In this document: positions 46,051 to 54,174 of the stretch, piece by piece
Numbering within the stretch: the first letter of the stretch is position 1
Layout: every line of letters begins with the position of its first letter
Assembly: GCA_907163375.1 (NCBI GenBank)
Contig: CAJQUW010006804.1
Location: forward strand, 1-64,000
DNA from: Prostheceraeus crozeri
Lineage: Eukaryota; Platyhelminthes; Polycladida; Euryleptidae
Direction of reading: 5' to 3'
DNA: 64,000 nucleotides
Notes under the pieces: generated by a model
Databases searched by the model: none
What the model was told of the DNA's origin: nothing
What the model saw: the letters and a program-made list of their open reading frames with translations, nothing else
Program-made: the position numbers and the translations under genes

Positions 46051-46407
46051 ATGAAGACTTGGATTTTGGACTCTCTACAATATATCAGAGTTGATCGTGA
46101 TGGGAACGTACAGTTCAAAAATTCTCATGGTCATACATCAAGAGGTATTACATTAACATGACGACAATTTGTCAACCTCAATGATATCATGAGGGATTTG
46201 GAATATTTTGAAACATTAAGATTCATCTCCTTGGGTGATCAAGTTTGGCTTCAACATTACAGAAATGAAATTCAAATCTGCCATTCTCATTCCACAAACT
46301 GTTTCTCATTTCGCAAATACAATTGGGAGAAGTATAGAAGATACGTACATCGCTCCATCATGACATTTATTCGTCGTGAGTTCATCGCCCTACTATGCAA
46401 ATCTTAA
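46051..46407 (+). pseudogene. PC4-like protein, paralogue 1, with in-frame TGA
   Basis: 118-codon frame from ATG 46051 with a TGA at 46159-46161. It is related to the next gene along its length (ILDSLQ…, DRDGNVQFK, WEKYRRYVHRSI). The pattern is two successive units of several β strands and one helix (…RGITLT, then FVNLNDIMRDLEYF; …CFSFRKYNWEKYRRYVHRSI). This resembles the PC4/p15 single-stranded-DNA-binding fold, whose helix starts after a G-I-S-L-type strand. The similarity is by pattern only. Confidence 0.45.
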
Positions 46408-46429
46408 TCAAACATGACTACTACGCAGC

Positions 46430-47080
46430 ATGAGTTGGAAATTAGATTCCCTACAACGTATTGAAACGGATCATGATCGAAACGTCTATTTCAAAGATTC
46501 AACTGGAAATGTGAGAAGAGAGTTTGCTTTATCTTATCGTCATTTTCAATCTCTACATCATATCATGAAGGATTTGAAATACTTCTATATGAAAAGACAT
46601 TCACGTATTGGAAATCGAATCTGGTTGCGCGTCAACAATCGGCGAATTCAACTCTATCATTCCCAACTTCATACTAACTTCACATTTCATCAAGGTAGTT
46701 GGGAAAAGTATAAAAGGAAGGTACATCGCTCAATTTACTCATTTTTTCATCATGAAGCGCCATCGCTACACCATCGTCAACATTCTCCGTCGCTTCAGAC
46801 TCTACAACAAAATCGATCTCACAACATTACACCAACACCTTCCAAACAGCAAGTATTACCCGGGCCGACCTCAAATGTTAGTGGTGAAGATGAAAAATTC
46901 ACGGAACCTTCAACTCTTCCCAAATGGAACTGTACAGATTCTCGGCGCCCTTTCTCATTCATCGGCGCAGTCAATGCGCTTAGAGCTACAGAGACTACTA
47001 CGTCGGATATGGAAGAGGGAGAGGTGTGTGATGTTGAATCTGACTGTGGACAATATGGTGATCTCTACTCAATTGAGTGA
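46430..47080 (+). CDS. PC4-like protein, paralogue 2, with C-terminal tail overlapping the TBP-like gene
   Basis: 216 codons, starting 22 bp after paralogue 1 stops. Residues 1-105 align with paralogue 1 (about 40% identity by eye) and show the same doubled strand-helix pattern (EFALSYRHFQSLHHIMKDL; NFTFHQGSWEKYKRKVHRS). After that the frame is low-complexity (Ser/Pro/Gln), then acidic (DMEEGEVCDVESDCGQ). It overlaps the TBP-like frame by 329 bp, so the tail may be overprinted or just a chance open frame. If PC4-like, it would bind single-stranded DNA in replication or transcription; not proven. Confidence 0.5.
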   Translation: MSWKLDSLQRIETDHDRNVYFKDSTGNVRREFALSYRHFQSLHHIMKDLKYFYMKRHSRIGNRIWLRVNNRRIQLYHSQLHTNFTFHQGSWEKYKRKVHRSIYSFFHHEAPSLHHRQHSPSLQTLQQNRSHNITPTPSKQQVLPGPTSNVSGEDEKFTEPSTLPKWNCTDSRRPFSFIGAVNALRATETTTSDMEEGEVCDVESDCGQYGDLYSIE

Positions 47081-47297
47081 CAGTGTATCATTTTTGAAGA
47101 TTCGTACCAGCAGTTACAATTTGTGTTATGAACCCGAACTTTTTCCTGCAGCTCTCATTAGTTGTTGGTTACCTGTGCATGTTGCAATCTTTCATAATAG
47201 TAAAGTGATCATTACTGGACTAAAATCTCATGTACAGGCAAATGTGATCCTAGACTATCTCATCGAGTATGTACGTACCCAGCGGATTGTAAAATAA
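46752..47297 (+). CDS. TATA-binding protein (TBP)-like protein
   Basis: 181 codons, which is the size of the TBP saddle core. It has two direct repeats, ~6-86 and ~92-174. Repeat 1 matches TBP in order: NI…, KIDLTTLHQHLPNSKYYPGR, LQLFPNGTVQILGA. Repeat 2 carries the hallmark YEPELFPAALI (126-136), then VAIFHNSKVIITGLKS (145-160). Of the four DNA-kinking Phe of TBP, three positions are Phe here (F56, F131, F147) and the first repeat's other position is Pro40. The start is the ATG at 46752; an upstream ATG would add 48 residues that look like read-through of the PC4-like gene. AATAAA (47293-47298) overlaps the stop. The likely role is promoter recognition on the element's own TATA boxes. The family assignment is by recognised motifs, not a database search. 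Confidence 0.82.
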   Translation: MKRHRYTIVNILRRFRLYNKIDLTTLHQHLPNSKYYPGRPQMLVVKMKNSRNLQLFPNGTVQILGALSHSSAQSMRLELQRLLRRIWKRERCVMLNLTVDNMVISTQLSDSVSFLKIRTSSYNLCYEPELFPAALISCWLPVHVAIFHNSKVIITGLKSHVQANVILDYLIEYVRTQRIVK

Positions 47298-47325
47298 AAA
47301 ACAATTTTTCCAACATGTTTTTATT
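47293..47325. terminator. Back-to-back polyadenylation signals
   Basis: AATAAA on the plus strand (47293-47298) overlaps the TBP-like stop. AATAAA on the minus strand (47320-47325) overlaps the protease stop. Two convergent transcripts end within ~30 bp, an economy typical of viral genomes. Confidence 0.65.
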
Positions 47326-47782
47326 TCAAATCATGATAGAACTTACAAATCATTTTTTCATTAGAGGATGGATTACATGAAAAGTTTTGAATAACAGATA
47401 CAAATCGAGATACATGTAAACGTTTTAAGATGAAGTGCAGTACAAAAGCACCACACGTTGATGAAAGTGGATGTTGTAGTATGCGTTCATTTCGCTGATA
47501 TTGACGCGTATGTTTTCTCAACCACTGCTGTGTTGGTATATTTGGAGGTTGAGCAAGAGAGTCAAATAGTTCACCACGTCGGTCTTCTCCAATAAAGATC
47601 GCTTTCCAATGCTCACCGCCTAAATTCTGCGAATGAGTGTTCAGCACAATAAAGATGGGATAGTGATTTACTGCAGGTGGTAAGGTATCGAGTGAATAGA
47701 CATTATCGAAAGCTTTCAACGTCGCTTCGTCTGCATTACGCTGCACTTTAGTTTTAATATCGTCAGCAGTCGACCAACTCAT
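47321..47782 (-). CDS. Adenain-type cysteine protease
   Basis: 153 residues. The catalytic order is that of adenovirus/Polinton and Ulp1-type proteases: His58 in GGEHWKAIFIG, Asp74 in GELFDSL, Gln103 in RILQHP, Cys110 in SSTCGAFVLHFIL. Full length, open, no breaks. It abuts the capsid gene (1-bp overlap) and ends at a shared polyadenylation region. In Polintons it is thought to mature the capsid and core proteins; the Gly-Gly-containing basic protein at 49062 and the pVI-like protein at 52167 are likely substrates. Confidence 0.85.
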   Translation of the reverse strand: MSWSTADDIKTKVQRNADEATLKAFDNVYSLDTLPPAVNHYPIFIVLNTHSQNLGGEHWKAIFIGEDRRGELFDSLAQPPNIPTQQWLRKHTRQYQRNERILQHPLSSTCGAFVLHFILKRLHVSRFVSVIQNFSCNPSSNEKMICKFYHDLK

Positions 47783-49059
47783 TAACGATTATACTGAAGA
47801 ATCACGTCACGATACTTTGTAATTTCAATGTTTGAATCGAAGACTGCATAAATTAATACATTGATCGTCTCAGGTAGCGTTCTTTTGAACGTCAAATCCA
47901 AACGAATATTATGAGGCACGTTCGCTTGACGATGGGGTGCACTAATATCGCTGTCAGCAGTCAAATCAAATGCATAAATAGTATATCCACTCTTAAACTT
48001 TTTCATAGTGAGTCCGTTGGTGTCATCCGTATTGTAAAAACCAAAGACATCCATAAAATCAACATAACTGCGCATAAATTGATCCGCAGCAAAATCTGGT
48101 TTGTAGGGTGGACCAGGACGACTCACACCATTTACACGTAAAGCAATTTCACTTAACTGATTGTGTTTAAAATTGAAAGGATTCTTCTTTATATTACCAT
48201 TAAATGCATAATTTTCAACCATTGCCACCATGAGGAGCTTCGGTGCTTCCGATAGAAAGAGGCCATCTTTCATGAAACTCTTTTGATCTTTCGGAATTGT
48301 AAAGTTGAGAAGCTTTGTATGCTGAACGGAGTAAATGGCATTTTTGCGGTTAAGACCTTCAGCATGTCCTCTAATGACACTTGGATTCGGTACTGCTCGA
48401 CGAATGTAAAGTGCAATATCTTCCACATGAATTCTAAAATTGTCAACTTTAGCAAGTGCATTCAGCGCAATTTCAGGCTTATTCAATGTCAGCTTGAGTC
48501 GCATGCTGGTATTACAGAGTAAAAACTTTGACTGTCTAAAGAAGTCTAAATTCAGCGGACCATATAGCTGACATACTTTACTATCTTTAATCATAGCAGA
48601 TCGCTTTACAAAGCCACTGTTTGTTTCAACATCAAATTTTCCTGCTTCATCTCTGTACCATCCCATGGCTTCCATATGACTTTTTTGTGCTGCTGGATGA
48701 AACTGTGATACATGATTGAAATATGATTTATAGGGATAATCGCTTTGACCACCTTCCACCTGCTGCTCTCCAATCGTTAGAGAAACATCACGAAGTAATG
48801 TAGTCAATGGTAAATTGTTCAGTCCAACTTAATGTGTATCGTCAATAGCAGTTCCATCTGCTTGCTGAATTCTAAACCTCAAATCAACCATCGCATAACT
48901 CAAATCTATGTAGTCATCACTACCACCAGGAATAACAAATTCAATGGGGCCAGCATTCTCAGCTGTTCGAGGATGATAATCTACAATACTTGAACTAAGA
49001 ATATCTGTCTGTATGGCTTGTTGATCAAACAAACAAAAACCGGAAGTTTTACACTCCAT
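47782..49059 (-). pseudogene. Major capsid protein (F54H12.2-like family), one in-frame stop
   Basis: ~425-codon frame. The N-terminal 76 residues carry the family signature (IEFVIPGGSDDYIDLSYAMVDL). A TAA at 48829-48831 interrupts it, and the same frame continues without other breaks to 47782 (VSLTIGEQQV, YPYKSYF, then IALYIRRAVPNPSVIRGHAE, LRVNGVSRPGPPYKPDF, FDLTADSDI). I know this metazoan family from Polinton annotations, where it is regarded as the double-jelly-roll capsid protein; that fold is inferred here. A single interruption in a long, otherwise clean gene indicates recent inactivation. Confidence 0.85.
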
Positions 49060-49061
49060 GA

Positions 49062-49517
49062 TTAGAAGTTATGGCAGCGTCGTCGTTTAGCACCTGATGA
49101 ATGATTAGAGCCTCTGCGACGTTTGCGTGAATGCCTTTTGACTGAAGATTGCACTTTACCAGCTCCGCGATGTTTCCTCCTTCCTTTATTCATTCGTTTA
49201 GGTGATTTCTTTCCTTGAGTAACACCAGCAAAGGTCTGCTTCAATGTTTTTAAACCACGTTCCTTCCCACGATTCAACAAACTGCTCTTAAAACTTCTAC
49301 CTCTGGAAAGATCACTAGCAACATCACCAGCAAAGCCAACGGCATTACTTAAAACATTTCGTTTTAAAGATCTTCCGACATTGGATATGAGAGGTGCTAC
49401 AACAGATTTCAGTGCACCAAGTATGCTACCTCCACGTTGGCGGCGAGCGCCGATGTAAATTTGTCCTCCACCACTTACATAGGAGGGTCGTGAATAAAAT
49501 GAGGCAGTTGGATTCAT
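49062..49517 (-). CDS. Basic virion core protein (pX/pVII-like)
   Basis: 151 residues, very rich in Arg/Lys/Ser/Gly. The N-terminus has VSGGGQIYIGARRQRGGSILG, which resembles adenain cleavage contexts and hydrophobic membrane-active segments. The middle has an amphipathic GALKSVVAPLISNVGRSLKRN. The C-terminus is a histone-like basic tail (KRHSRKRRRGSN, AKRRR). It sits 2 bp from the capsid gene. Likely packages DNA inside the particle; the role is inferred by composition and position. Confidence 0.6.
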   Translation of the reverse strand: MNPTASFYSRPSYVSGGGQIYIGARRQRGGSILGALKSVVAPLISNVGRSLKRNVLSNAVGFAGDVASDLSRGRSFKSSLLNRGKERGLKTLKQTFAGVTQGKKSPKRMNKGRRKHRGAGKVQSSVKRHSRKRRRGSNHSSGAKRRRCHNF

Positions 49518-49652
49518 AGCTCAAACCCTAAACATTGTTAGTTACAACTTTGCATGAATCACTGTCGATCACTTAGATGAAAGATGTCGGCACGACGCAT
49601 CCAAGAGTTCATCCTTGAAGGATAATCAGTCCATTTAACAAGACACCATTCT

Positions 49653-50781
49653 TCACCTTGCCGTTTTTTTACATCGAATGATTTTCTCTACCAAATATGT
49701 TTCACTTTCAGTGACTACCTCAATCTCATCGCGGTAAAAGCTACCCTCAATTTCTTCATTATCGTAATCTTTCAACTTGTAGGTGGTCGGAGAGTCTTTT
49801 TGATTAATCCTTGATACTGTAAATACCTCCTCTGTCCAATTCGGAAGGTACCCATTAGCAAAAACACTTTTCACTTTTGAGATACGAACTTTATCACCAA
49901 TTTTCACATCACTTTTCACATGAGTGCGTTTACGTTGGAATGATTCGCGCACTTTATCTACATTGTCAGCATTTACATCTACTGGTCTGAGTCCAATAGA
50001 ACGATGAACAGAGCGATTGTAGGCATGGAGTGTATCTTGTAGAACCTTTGTCCAATTCTGTGTCAAGTTGGCAGTAAAATGTCGCCACAAGCGAATTTTT
50101 TAATGTGCGATTAAAACGTTCAACGAGTGCAGCTTTATAAGCACTCTTTACACTAAACAACTCAATGTCATGCCTCTCAAATAATCTTCTCACATGCTGA
50201 TTTTCAAACTCTTTTCCTTGATCACTCTGAATTCTTTTTGGAATGCGGCCTTCTCGATAAATTGTTTGGAATGCTTTTGCTACTCCTTTCCCTTCTTTAG
50301 TTTTTAAAGGTTGAGCCCACGCATAACGCGAGAAAATATCAATGACGGTTAAAATAAAATTATTGCCCGAGTTATGTTTTGAAATGGAGGCGACATCACA
50401 CAAATCTGCTTGCCACTGTTCATCAATGTCATGAACAATATATTGGCTGGTACGGTACTTCTTTTTCGCTTGTTTGTGGAGTGTATAGGTAGCCTGACCC
50501 TTTAACCATCGTTTCACTTGTGATTGTGGAAGACCACTCGCTTTTGACAATTTCTTGATCGATGCAAATCCTGCTGGATGTTTTACATCATAATAGATTG
50601 ACTTCAAACGCTCAGTCGATGACGACTGACTCTTTTTCCTCCTTCTCATCTTTTTGCTTTCTTGCCTTTGTACATTTCCAACAACTACAGCATTTAGCTT
50701 TAGCGGTTTTGCGATCGTGTTCACATTGCTTAGGGGTTTCATTGTGAGAGCTGGCGCAGCAAGTGCAAGTGACAACGACAT
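49653..50781 (-). pseudogene. Polinton integrase (retroviral-like DDE) with a frame break
   Basis: The N-terminal helical region matches Polinton integrases (SIYYDVKHPAGFASIKKLSKA, VKRWLKGQATYTLHK). The catalytic triad is intact: Asp126 (WQADLCDV), Asp187 (IQSDQGKEF) and Glu221 (LVERFNRTL), with a 33-residue gap between the last two. Just after this the frame breaks near 50090. The C-terminal part (49653-50090) has the KIGDKVRISKVKSVFANGYLPNW…SH3/chromo-like domain of the family. The first ~50 codons look like a shadow of the overlapping Cys-rich frame, so the true start may be near 50620. Confidence 0.85.
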
Positions 50782-50827
50782 TCACCTCTGGCGGTTCATT
50801 ACATGGTAAGCAACACATCTGCTTCAT
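50612..50827 (-). CDS. Small Cys-rich protein
   Basis: 71 residues starting 2 bp after the upstream gene's stop. It has thirteen Cys in CxxC-like groups (MCCLPC, CTCC, CEHD, CCSCWKC) followed by a charged tail. It overlaps the integrase N-terminal frame. It could be a separate zinc-binding protein or the N-terminal zinc domain of the integrase joined by a frame change; I cannot decide. Confidence 0.4.
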   Translation of the reverse strand: MKQMCCLPCNEPPEVNVVVTCTCCASSHNETPKQCEHDRKTAKAKCCSCWKCTKARKQKDEKEEKESVVID

Positions 50828-50828
50828 A

Positions 50829-51521
50829 TTAATAGTCTGAGAACATATATTTCTTGGGAGGAGCTGTTTTACGTTTTCCTTTTACTAGTTTTAGTAGTGG
50901 CGTAGATCTACGTCGAGTTCTTCCTCTTGTTTGCTTAGTGAGTGTTGGAGGGGATGTAGCAGGTGACGTCTTAAACCAATTTGTTGGCATTTTCATCGTC
51001 TGAAGCATTGGAGCAGTAGCCACTGTTGAATCAAGTTCTTTCAATGTCTCATTATTCAAAGCAAATTTTGGCACATTATGCTTTTTCAATAGTTTAAGAA
51101 AGTATGTCCAACCAGGTGGAACATAGCCCGGACGGCGCTTTCTACGTGTCGCATACTGAATCAAGTCTTCATAACGTGAAGCATCAATCACTTTATTTTC
51201 ATCTGTAATGATTTCTCCTCTATCATTTACATTGAGGTGGGGTTCAATACTGTTGAAAAGAGATATGGCATGTACACGAGATGCTAAAGGTGTAGCAGTC
51301 GACACAGAGTCACGCATCTTATTCTTCAAATTTTTCAATTGTTCAACAGTTTCCGATTGTAATAATACAGCACGATGTGGATCTTTGATGTGAACATTTT
51401 GCTGATAATCTAATTCTTTCCTATACATTTGATTTGCAAGAGGTTGCTTTACTTGCTGCATGGCAGTCAATTGTACATATTCATCCTGAGGAATAACAAT
51501 CATGCGAGAATAAGAGCTCAT
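50829..51521 (-). CDS. Polinton gene of unknown function (230 aa)
   Basis: Open. The N-terminal half is helical (IPQDEYVQLTAMQQ, VEQLKNLKNKMRD). The middle reads YEDLIQYATRRKRRPGYVPPGWTYFLKLLKKHNVPKF and the C-terminus is basic (RGRTRRRSTPLLKLVKGKRK). I have the impression that this layout occurs next to the ATPase in other Polintons, but I assign no function. Its ATG overlaps the ATPase stop as ATGA, so the two are probably translated from linked messages. Possibly a virion or scaffold protein. Confidence 0.6.
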   Translation of the reverse strand: MSSYSRMIVIPQDEYVQLTAMQQVKQPLANQMYRKELDYQQNVHIKDPHRAVLLQSETVEQLKNLKNKMRDSVSTATPLASRVHAISLFNSIEPHLNVNDRGEIITDENKVIDASRYEDLIQYATRRKRRPGYVPPGWTYFLKLLKKHNVPKFALNNETLKELDSTVATAPMLQTMKMPTNWFKTSPATSPPTLTKQTRGRTRRRSTPLLKLVKGKRKTAPPKKYMFSDY

Positions 51522-52183
51522 AGTTTGTAGATAATCATGGGAGTTTTCAAAATATCACTTCGAAATCTAAATTCTTCCGGACACTCTTGCGTAAAGTCAA
51601 TGAATAAGTAACCGTGTGGTTTTTCAGTAGCTGCTTGAAAAATTTCAATTAAGGCTTTTGATCCTCTGGGTGCAACTTGTCGCGCTAAAATTTCAAATTG
51701 ACTTTTATCTCGCGGATTCTTGAAAATAACATAATAGTGTGTATTCAGGTTTCGTGTACGAGCTTCTTTTCCATCAGGAAACAAATTTTGTGTGATATAG
51801 ATGATAAAGCACCTTTTATGATGTGCTGCGCGAGTGAACATATCTGTAACATCTTTTGAATTCTTACTTTCCTTTAATAGATCATCCAATACAACAACAT
51901 CATTAGACTGAAGTTTATCCACTGGAATAATTCCTTCATGTCGAATAAAGTTGCGACTTTGCAATTCCTGAAACAGCGACGGTTCATAAATACCATAACA
52001 CCAAATCACTCGATTGATAGGTTCCTTAAACAACTCCCTTCTTTTATCCAATAAATTCAGCGTGAAAACAGTTTTACCTGCATGAGATGGACCTGATACA
52101 GTCAGAACTTTATCACATTGAAGTCTGAAATCCATTATAATACTTTGAGATTCAACATTTGCATAATTAACGTCTAGAGCCAA
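51518..52183 (-). CDS. Genome-packaging ATPase (FtsK/HerA type)
   Basis: 221 residues. Walker A is GPSHAGKT (31-38), Walker B is VVVLDD (96-101), and a polar sensor lies in YITQNLF (129-135). The size and motif spacing are those of Polinton/adintovirus ATPases of the A32/FtsK class. Open and complete. It overlaps the upstream pVI-like gene by 17 bp and the downstream 230-aa gene by 4 bp. Expected to drive DNA into the capsid. Confidence 0.85.
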   Translation of the reverse strand: MALDVNYANVESQSIIMDFRLQCDKVLTVSGPSHAGKTVFTLNLLDKRRELFKEPINRVIWCYGIYEPSLFQELQSRNFIRHEGIIPVDKLQSNDVVVLDDLLKESKNSKDVTDMFTRAAHHKRCFIIYITQNLFPDGKEARTRNLNTHYYVIFKNPRDKSQFEILARQVAPRGSKALIEIFQAATEKPHGYLFIDFTQECPEEFRFRSDILKTPMIIYKL

Positions 52184-52523
52184 AGATATTACCCAATACG
52201 TTGCCCACGATAGGAGCTAGCATCGGTAGTAACGCTGGAAGGAAACCGCCCTTTTGTGTTAGAGTTTCCCTCTTTCTTTGAAGGGTGACTTTAGGATTGG
52301 AGATGAAACGCAATTTTGTAGCATATCGCTTAAGTAACTTTCGTTGTTTTGGTGCTAATTTCTTCGTCCTCAACTTTCTCACATGAGAAATAATTTCACG
52401 AATGAATTTATCGTTAGCATGTCGTATAGCATTGTATCGCTGATTTGCTTTCATTCGTCGGAGAGCTTCAATGGCTGAAGAAAACTTTTGACTTTTACGT
52501 TTCGTCATATTACGTTTCGCCAT
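52167..52523 (-). CDS. pVI-like small virion protein
   Basis: 118 residues. The N-terminal ~90 are strongly basic and helical (KRNMTKRKSQKFSS, RKLRTKKLAPKQRKLLKRY). Then comes a Gly-Gly-containing junction (LTQKGGF) and a hydrophobic, Pro-containing C-terminus (LPALLPMLAPIVGNVLGNIFG). This layout is common in Polinton small virion proteins. It recalls membrane-active peptides released by the viral protease. Function inferred. Confidence 0.6.
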   Translation of the reverse strand: MAKRNMTKRKSQKFSSAIEALRRMKANQRYNAIRHANDKFIREIISHVRKLRTKKLAPKQRKLLKRYATKLRFISNPKVTLQRKRETLTQKGGFLPALLPMLAPIVGNVLGNIFGSRR

Positions 52524-52574
52524 TTTCCGTGTTAGTCTTTGCTAAAACCTATCTTTACCACATTTGCATAGGTA

Positions 52575-52904
52575 CTAACTATTGCGGCATAAGTGACACT
52601 CGAAATGAGCAATATCACACTGGTTACATTTGCAAAGTTGAATGCAATTACGTATGAAACAGCGTTGACAAAAAGCATGCTTACATCTCTTGAAGATGCG
52701 CTTTTCATTTCCATCCTTTCGCTTACATACATCGCAACACATAGTTTCACCGTTACTGATGTCTATAGCAAGTCTTTTTGAAGATATGAATTTGCTAGCC
52801 TTTTCTAAATAATAGACGCATGTACAGAAGGAATATACTTCGAGAGTGAGCAGGCATAGCTCAAAAACCAGTTGTGCTACAATCAAGTACCACTGCATTT
52901 TCAA
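52575..52904 (-). CDS. Membrane-anchored RING-like protein
   Basis: 109 residues. A hydrophobic segment at ~6-32 is a single transmembrane helix. It is followed by a Cys/His-rich domain: C57..C60, C74-x-H76-x2-C79-x2-C82, C91, C93, C96, C103..C106. The C-x-H-x2-C-x2-C core is RING-like (E3 ubiquitin ligase type). Viruses often use such proteins to modify host targets at membranes; that is inference. Open and complete. Confidence 0.55.
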   Translation of the reverse strand: MKMQWYLIVAQLVFELCLLTLEVYSFCTCVYYLEKASKFISSKRLAIDISNGETMCCDVCKRKDGNEKRIFKRCKHAFCQRCFIRNCIQLCKCNQCDIAHFECHLCRNS

Positions 52905-52910
52905 TTTTTC

Positions 52911-53289
52911 TTTATAGAAATCGCTTCAATCACTAGACTGCTGCCATGATGGTTAAATGCGTTAAGACGTTCAGCAATTTTTATCATATGTCTTTTAAAA
53001 AATTCTTTGGGGTGATCTACCACTTCCATTGAATAAGAAGAAAATGGAAAGAGCGACTTTCCACCTCTTCCTTTCCAAAATGACTAAACTTAATTTTCGC
53101 AACTAATCGCGCCATGACAATGCTATCAGAGAATGTATTCATTAACTCTAGAAATAGAGTGCTAGCATCCTCGATCACGGCTTCGATGTCGGTCTCATCT
53201 TTATGAAAATTTATCACATAATCTTGAACAGCTCCTTTTAAACTTTGTCTATGAAAATGTAATGTTCCGCAGTCATTTGAGAAAGACAT
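52911..53289 (-). pseudogene. Polinton accessory protein, frameshifted
   Basis: The first ~80 codons (53289 down; MSFSNDCGTLHFHRQSLKGA, FLELMNTFSDSIVMARLVAKI) are followed by a frame break near 53050. A second open stretch then runs to ~52911 (SYSMEVVDHPKEFFKRHMIK, LNAFNHHGSSLVIEAISI). The parts together resemble the ~100-residue region that precedes the exonuclease in many Polinton polymerases (a 'residues…F…GSG…I' helical domain), here as a stand-alone gene. Family link is tentative. Confidence 0.45.
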
Positions 53290-53379
53290 GATCGCCCTTT
53301 AACTAACCCATCCATTGCATGAAAACAACGACTACTCTTCTCATAGTAACATTTATTGAATAACTGCAACAAGCATGCT

Positions 53380-53889
53380 TTATAAATCAATGGTTTGAAA
53401 CAGATAAAATAGATACAGCTGGTAACTATCATACAGCGAGCAATGATAACCATACAGGACTTTGGCAGTGTTGAGGTAAGGAGGAAAGAAGCATTGGTTA
53501 TGAACGTAGCTACTACAACGAACAGACAAATCCTTGAAACGTTTCGTGACTTCATGATAGTGTTGATTCACTCTACTATCCCAAGGCGGGAGCAAAATAT
53601 CATCAATGATTAAATTGGGAAATACTTTCCTCTCCTTACCAGGATTATTACAAAAGATGCGTATAACATTGAAAGCAGCTAACCATCGTTTAAAGTCAAT
53701 AAGAAGAGCAGTCTCACAAGAAAAGCCATAGTCTTGCAAATATTTCAGATTAAGTCCATGAATATGTTTTCTCGCCCATTGATCAACATTGGGATCGCAG
53801 TTGGCATGTTGATGATAGACACTAACAATCTGATATGTCCAATTGTTCACAGCAATAGCAATGAGCTCCTGTACAGGTTCACCCTCCAA
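53380..53889 (-). CDS. Exonuclease-like (DnaQ-fold?) Polinton protein
   Basis: ~169 codons with no ATG at the expected start. The frame opens after TTTTAG (near 53912), which could be a 3' splice site. Features: GEPVQELIAIAV, YQIVSVYHQHA, WARKHIHGLNLKYLQDYGF, IDFKRWLAAFNVIRIFCNNPGKE, DILLPPWDSR, YHCSLYDSYQLYL. The order of an 'E-L' strand, an HGL…GF segment, a 'fNpgKE' segment and a C-terminal LYDAYELYL-type motif recalls DEDD exonuclease-like proteins of mobile elements. The first catalytic Asp is not evident (GLEGEP), so activity is doubtful. Confidence 0.4.
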   Translation of the reverse strand: MEGEPVQELIAIAVNNWTYQIVSVYHQHANCDPNVDQWARKHIHGLNLKYLQDYGFSCETALLIDFKRWLAAFNVIRIFCNNPGKERKVFPNLIIDDILLPPWDSRVNQHYHEVTKRFKDLSVRCSSYVHNQCFFPPYLNTAKVLYGYHCSLYDSYQLYLFYLFQTIDL

Positions 53890-53946
53890 TCCATAAAAAT
53901 GATGATAGAAGCCTAAAACGGAAATTTACACATCTAAGGAAACGTT

Positions 53947-54174
53947 CTATAACATATTACAAAATGAAGAATTACATCGATGCTTTTCACGACAAAATAC
54001 ACAAATGATATGATGGCAACGAAGAAGTAAAATGTATCTAATAAGATCACGTCTACGACACTCAAAGCACATAAGCGAATTGTCATAGGGTAGAGTTAGG
54101 AAAGGACTAGTAATTCTCCTTCTTTGATTTGCGTTTTGATGCAGCATTCTTCTCCGACTTGCGCTTCGTACCAC
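53947..54174 (-). CDS. Small RING-like protein
   Basis: 75 residues: basic N-terminus, then C36-x2-C39, C53-H-H-x3-C58-x2-C61, C67, C72, a compact RING-like pattern. It overlaps the end of the upstream gene (54107) by 68 bp in another frame. Second RING-like gene of the element. Confidence 0.4.
   Translation of the reverse strand: MVRSASRRRMLHQNANQRRRITSPFLTLPYDNSLMCFECRRRDLIRYILLLRCHHIICVFCREKHRCNSSFCNML

Noticed and set aside
41883-46161. TGA read as a sense codon (two TGAs in the polymerase, one in the PC4-like gene)
   Set aside because: TGG is used normally nearby, other genes end at TGA, and the same genes carry frameshifts and TAA stops. Ordinary decay explains it.
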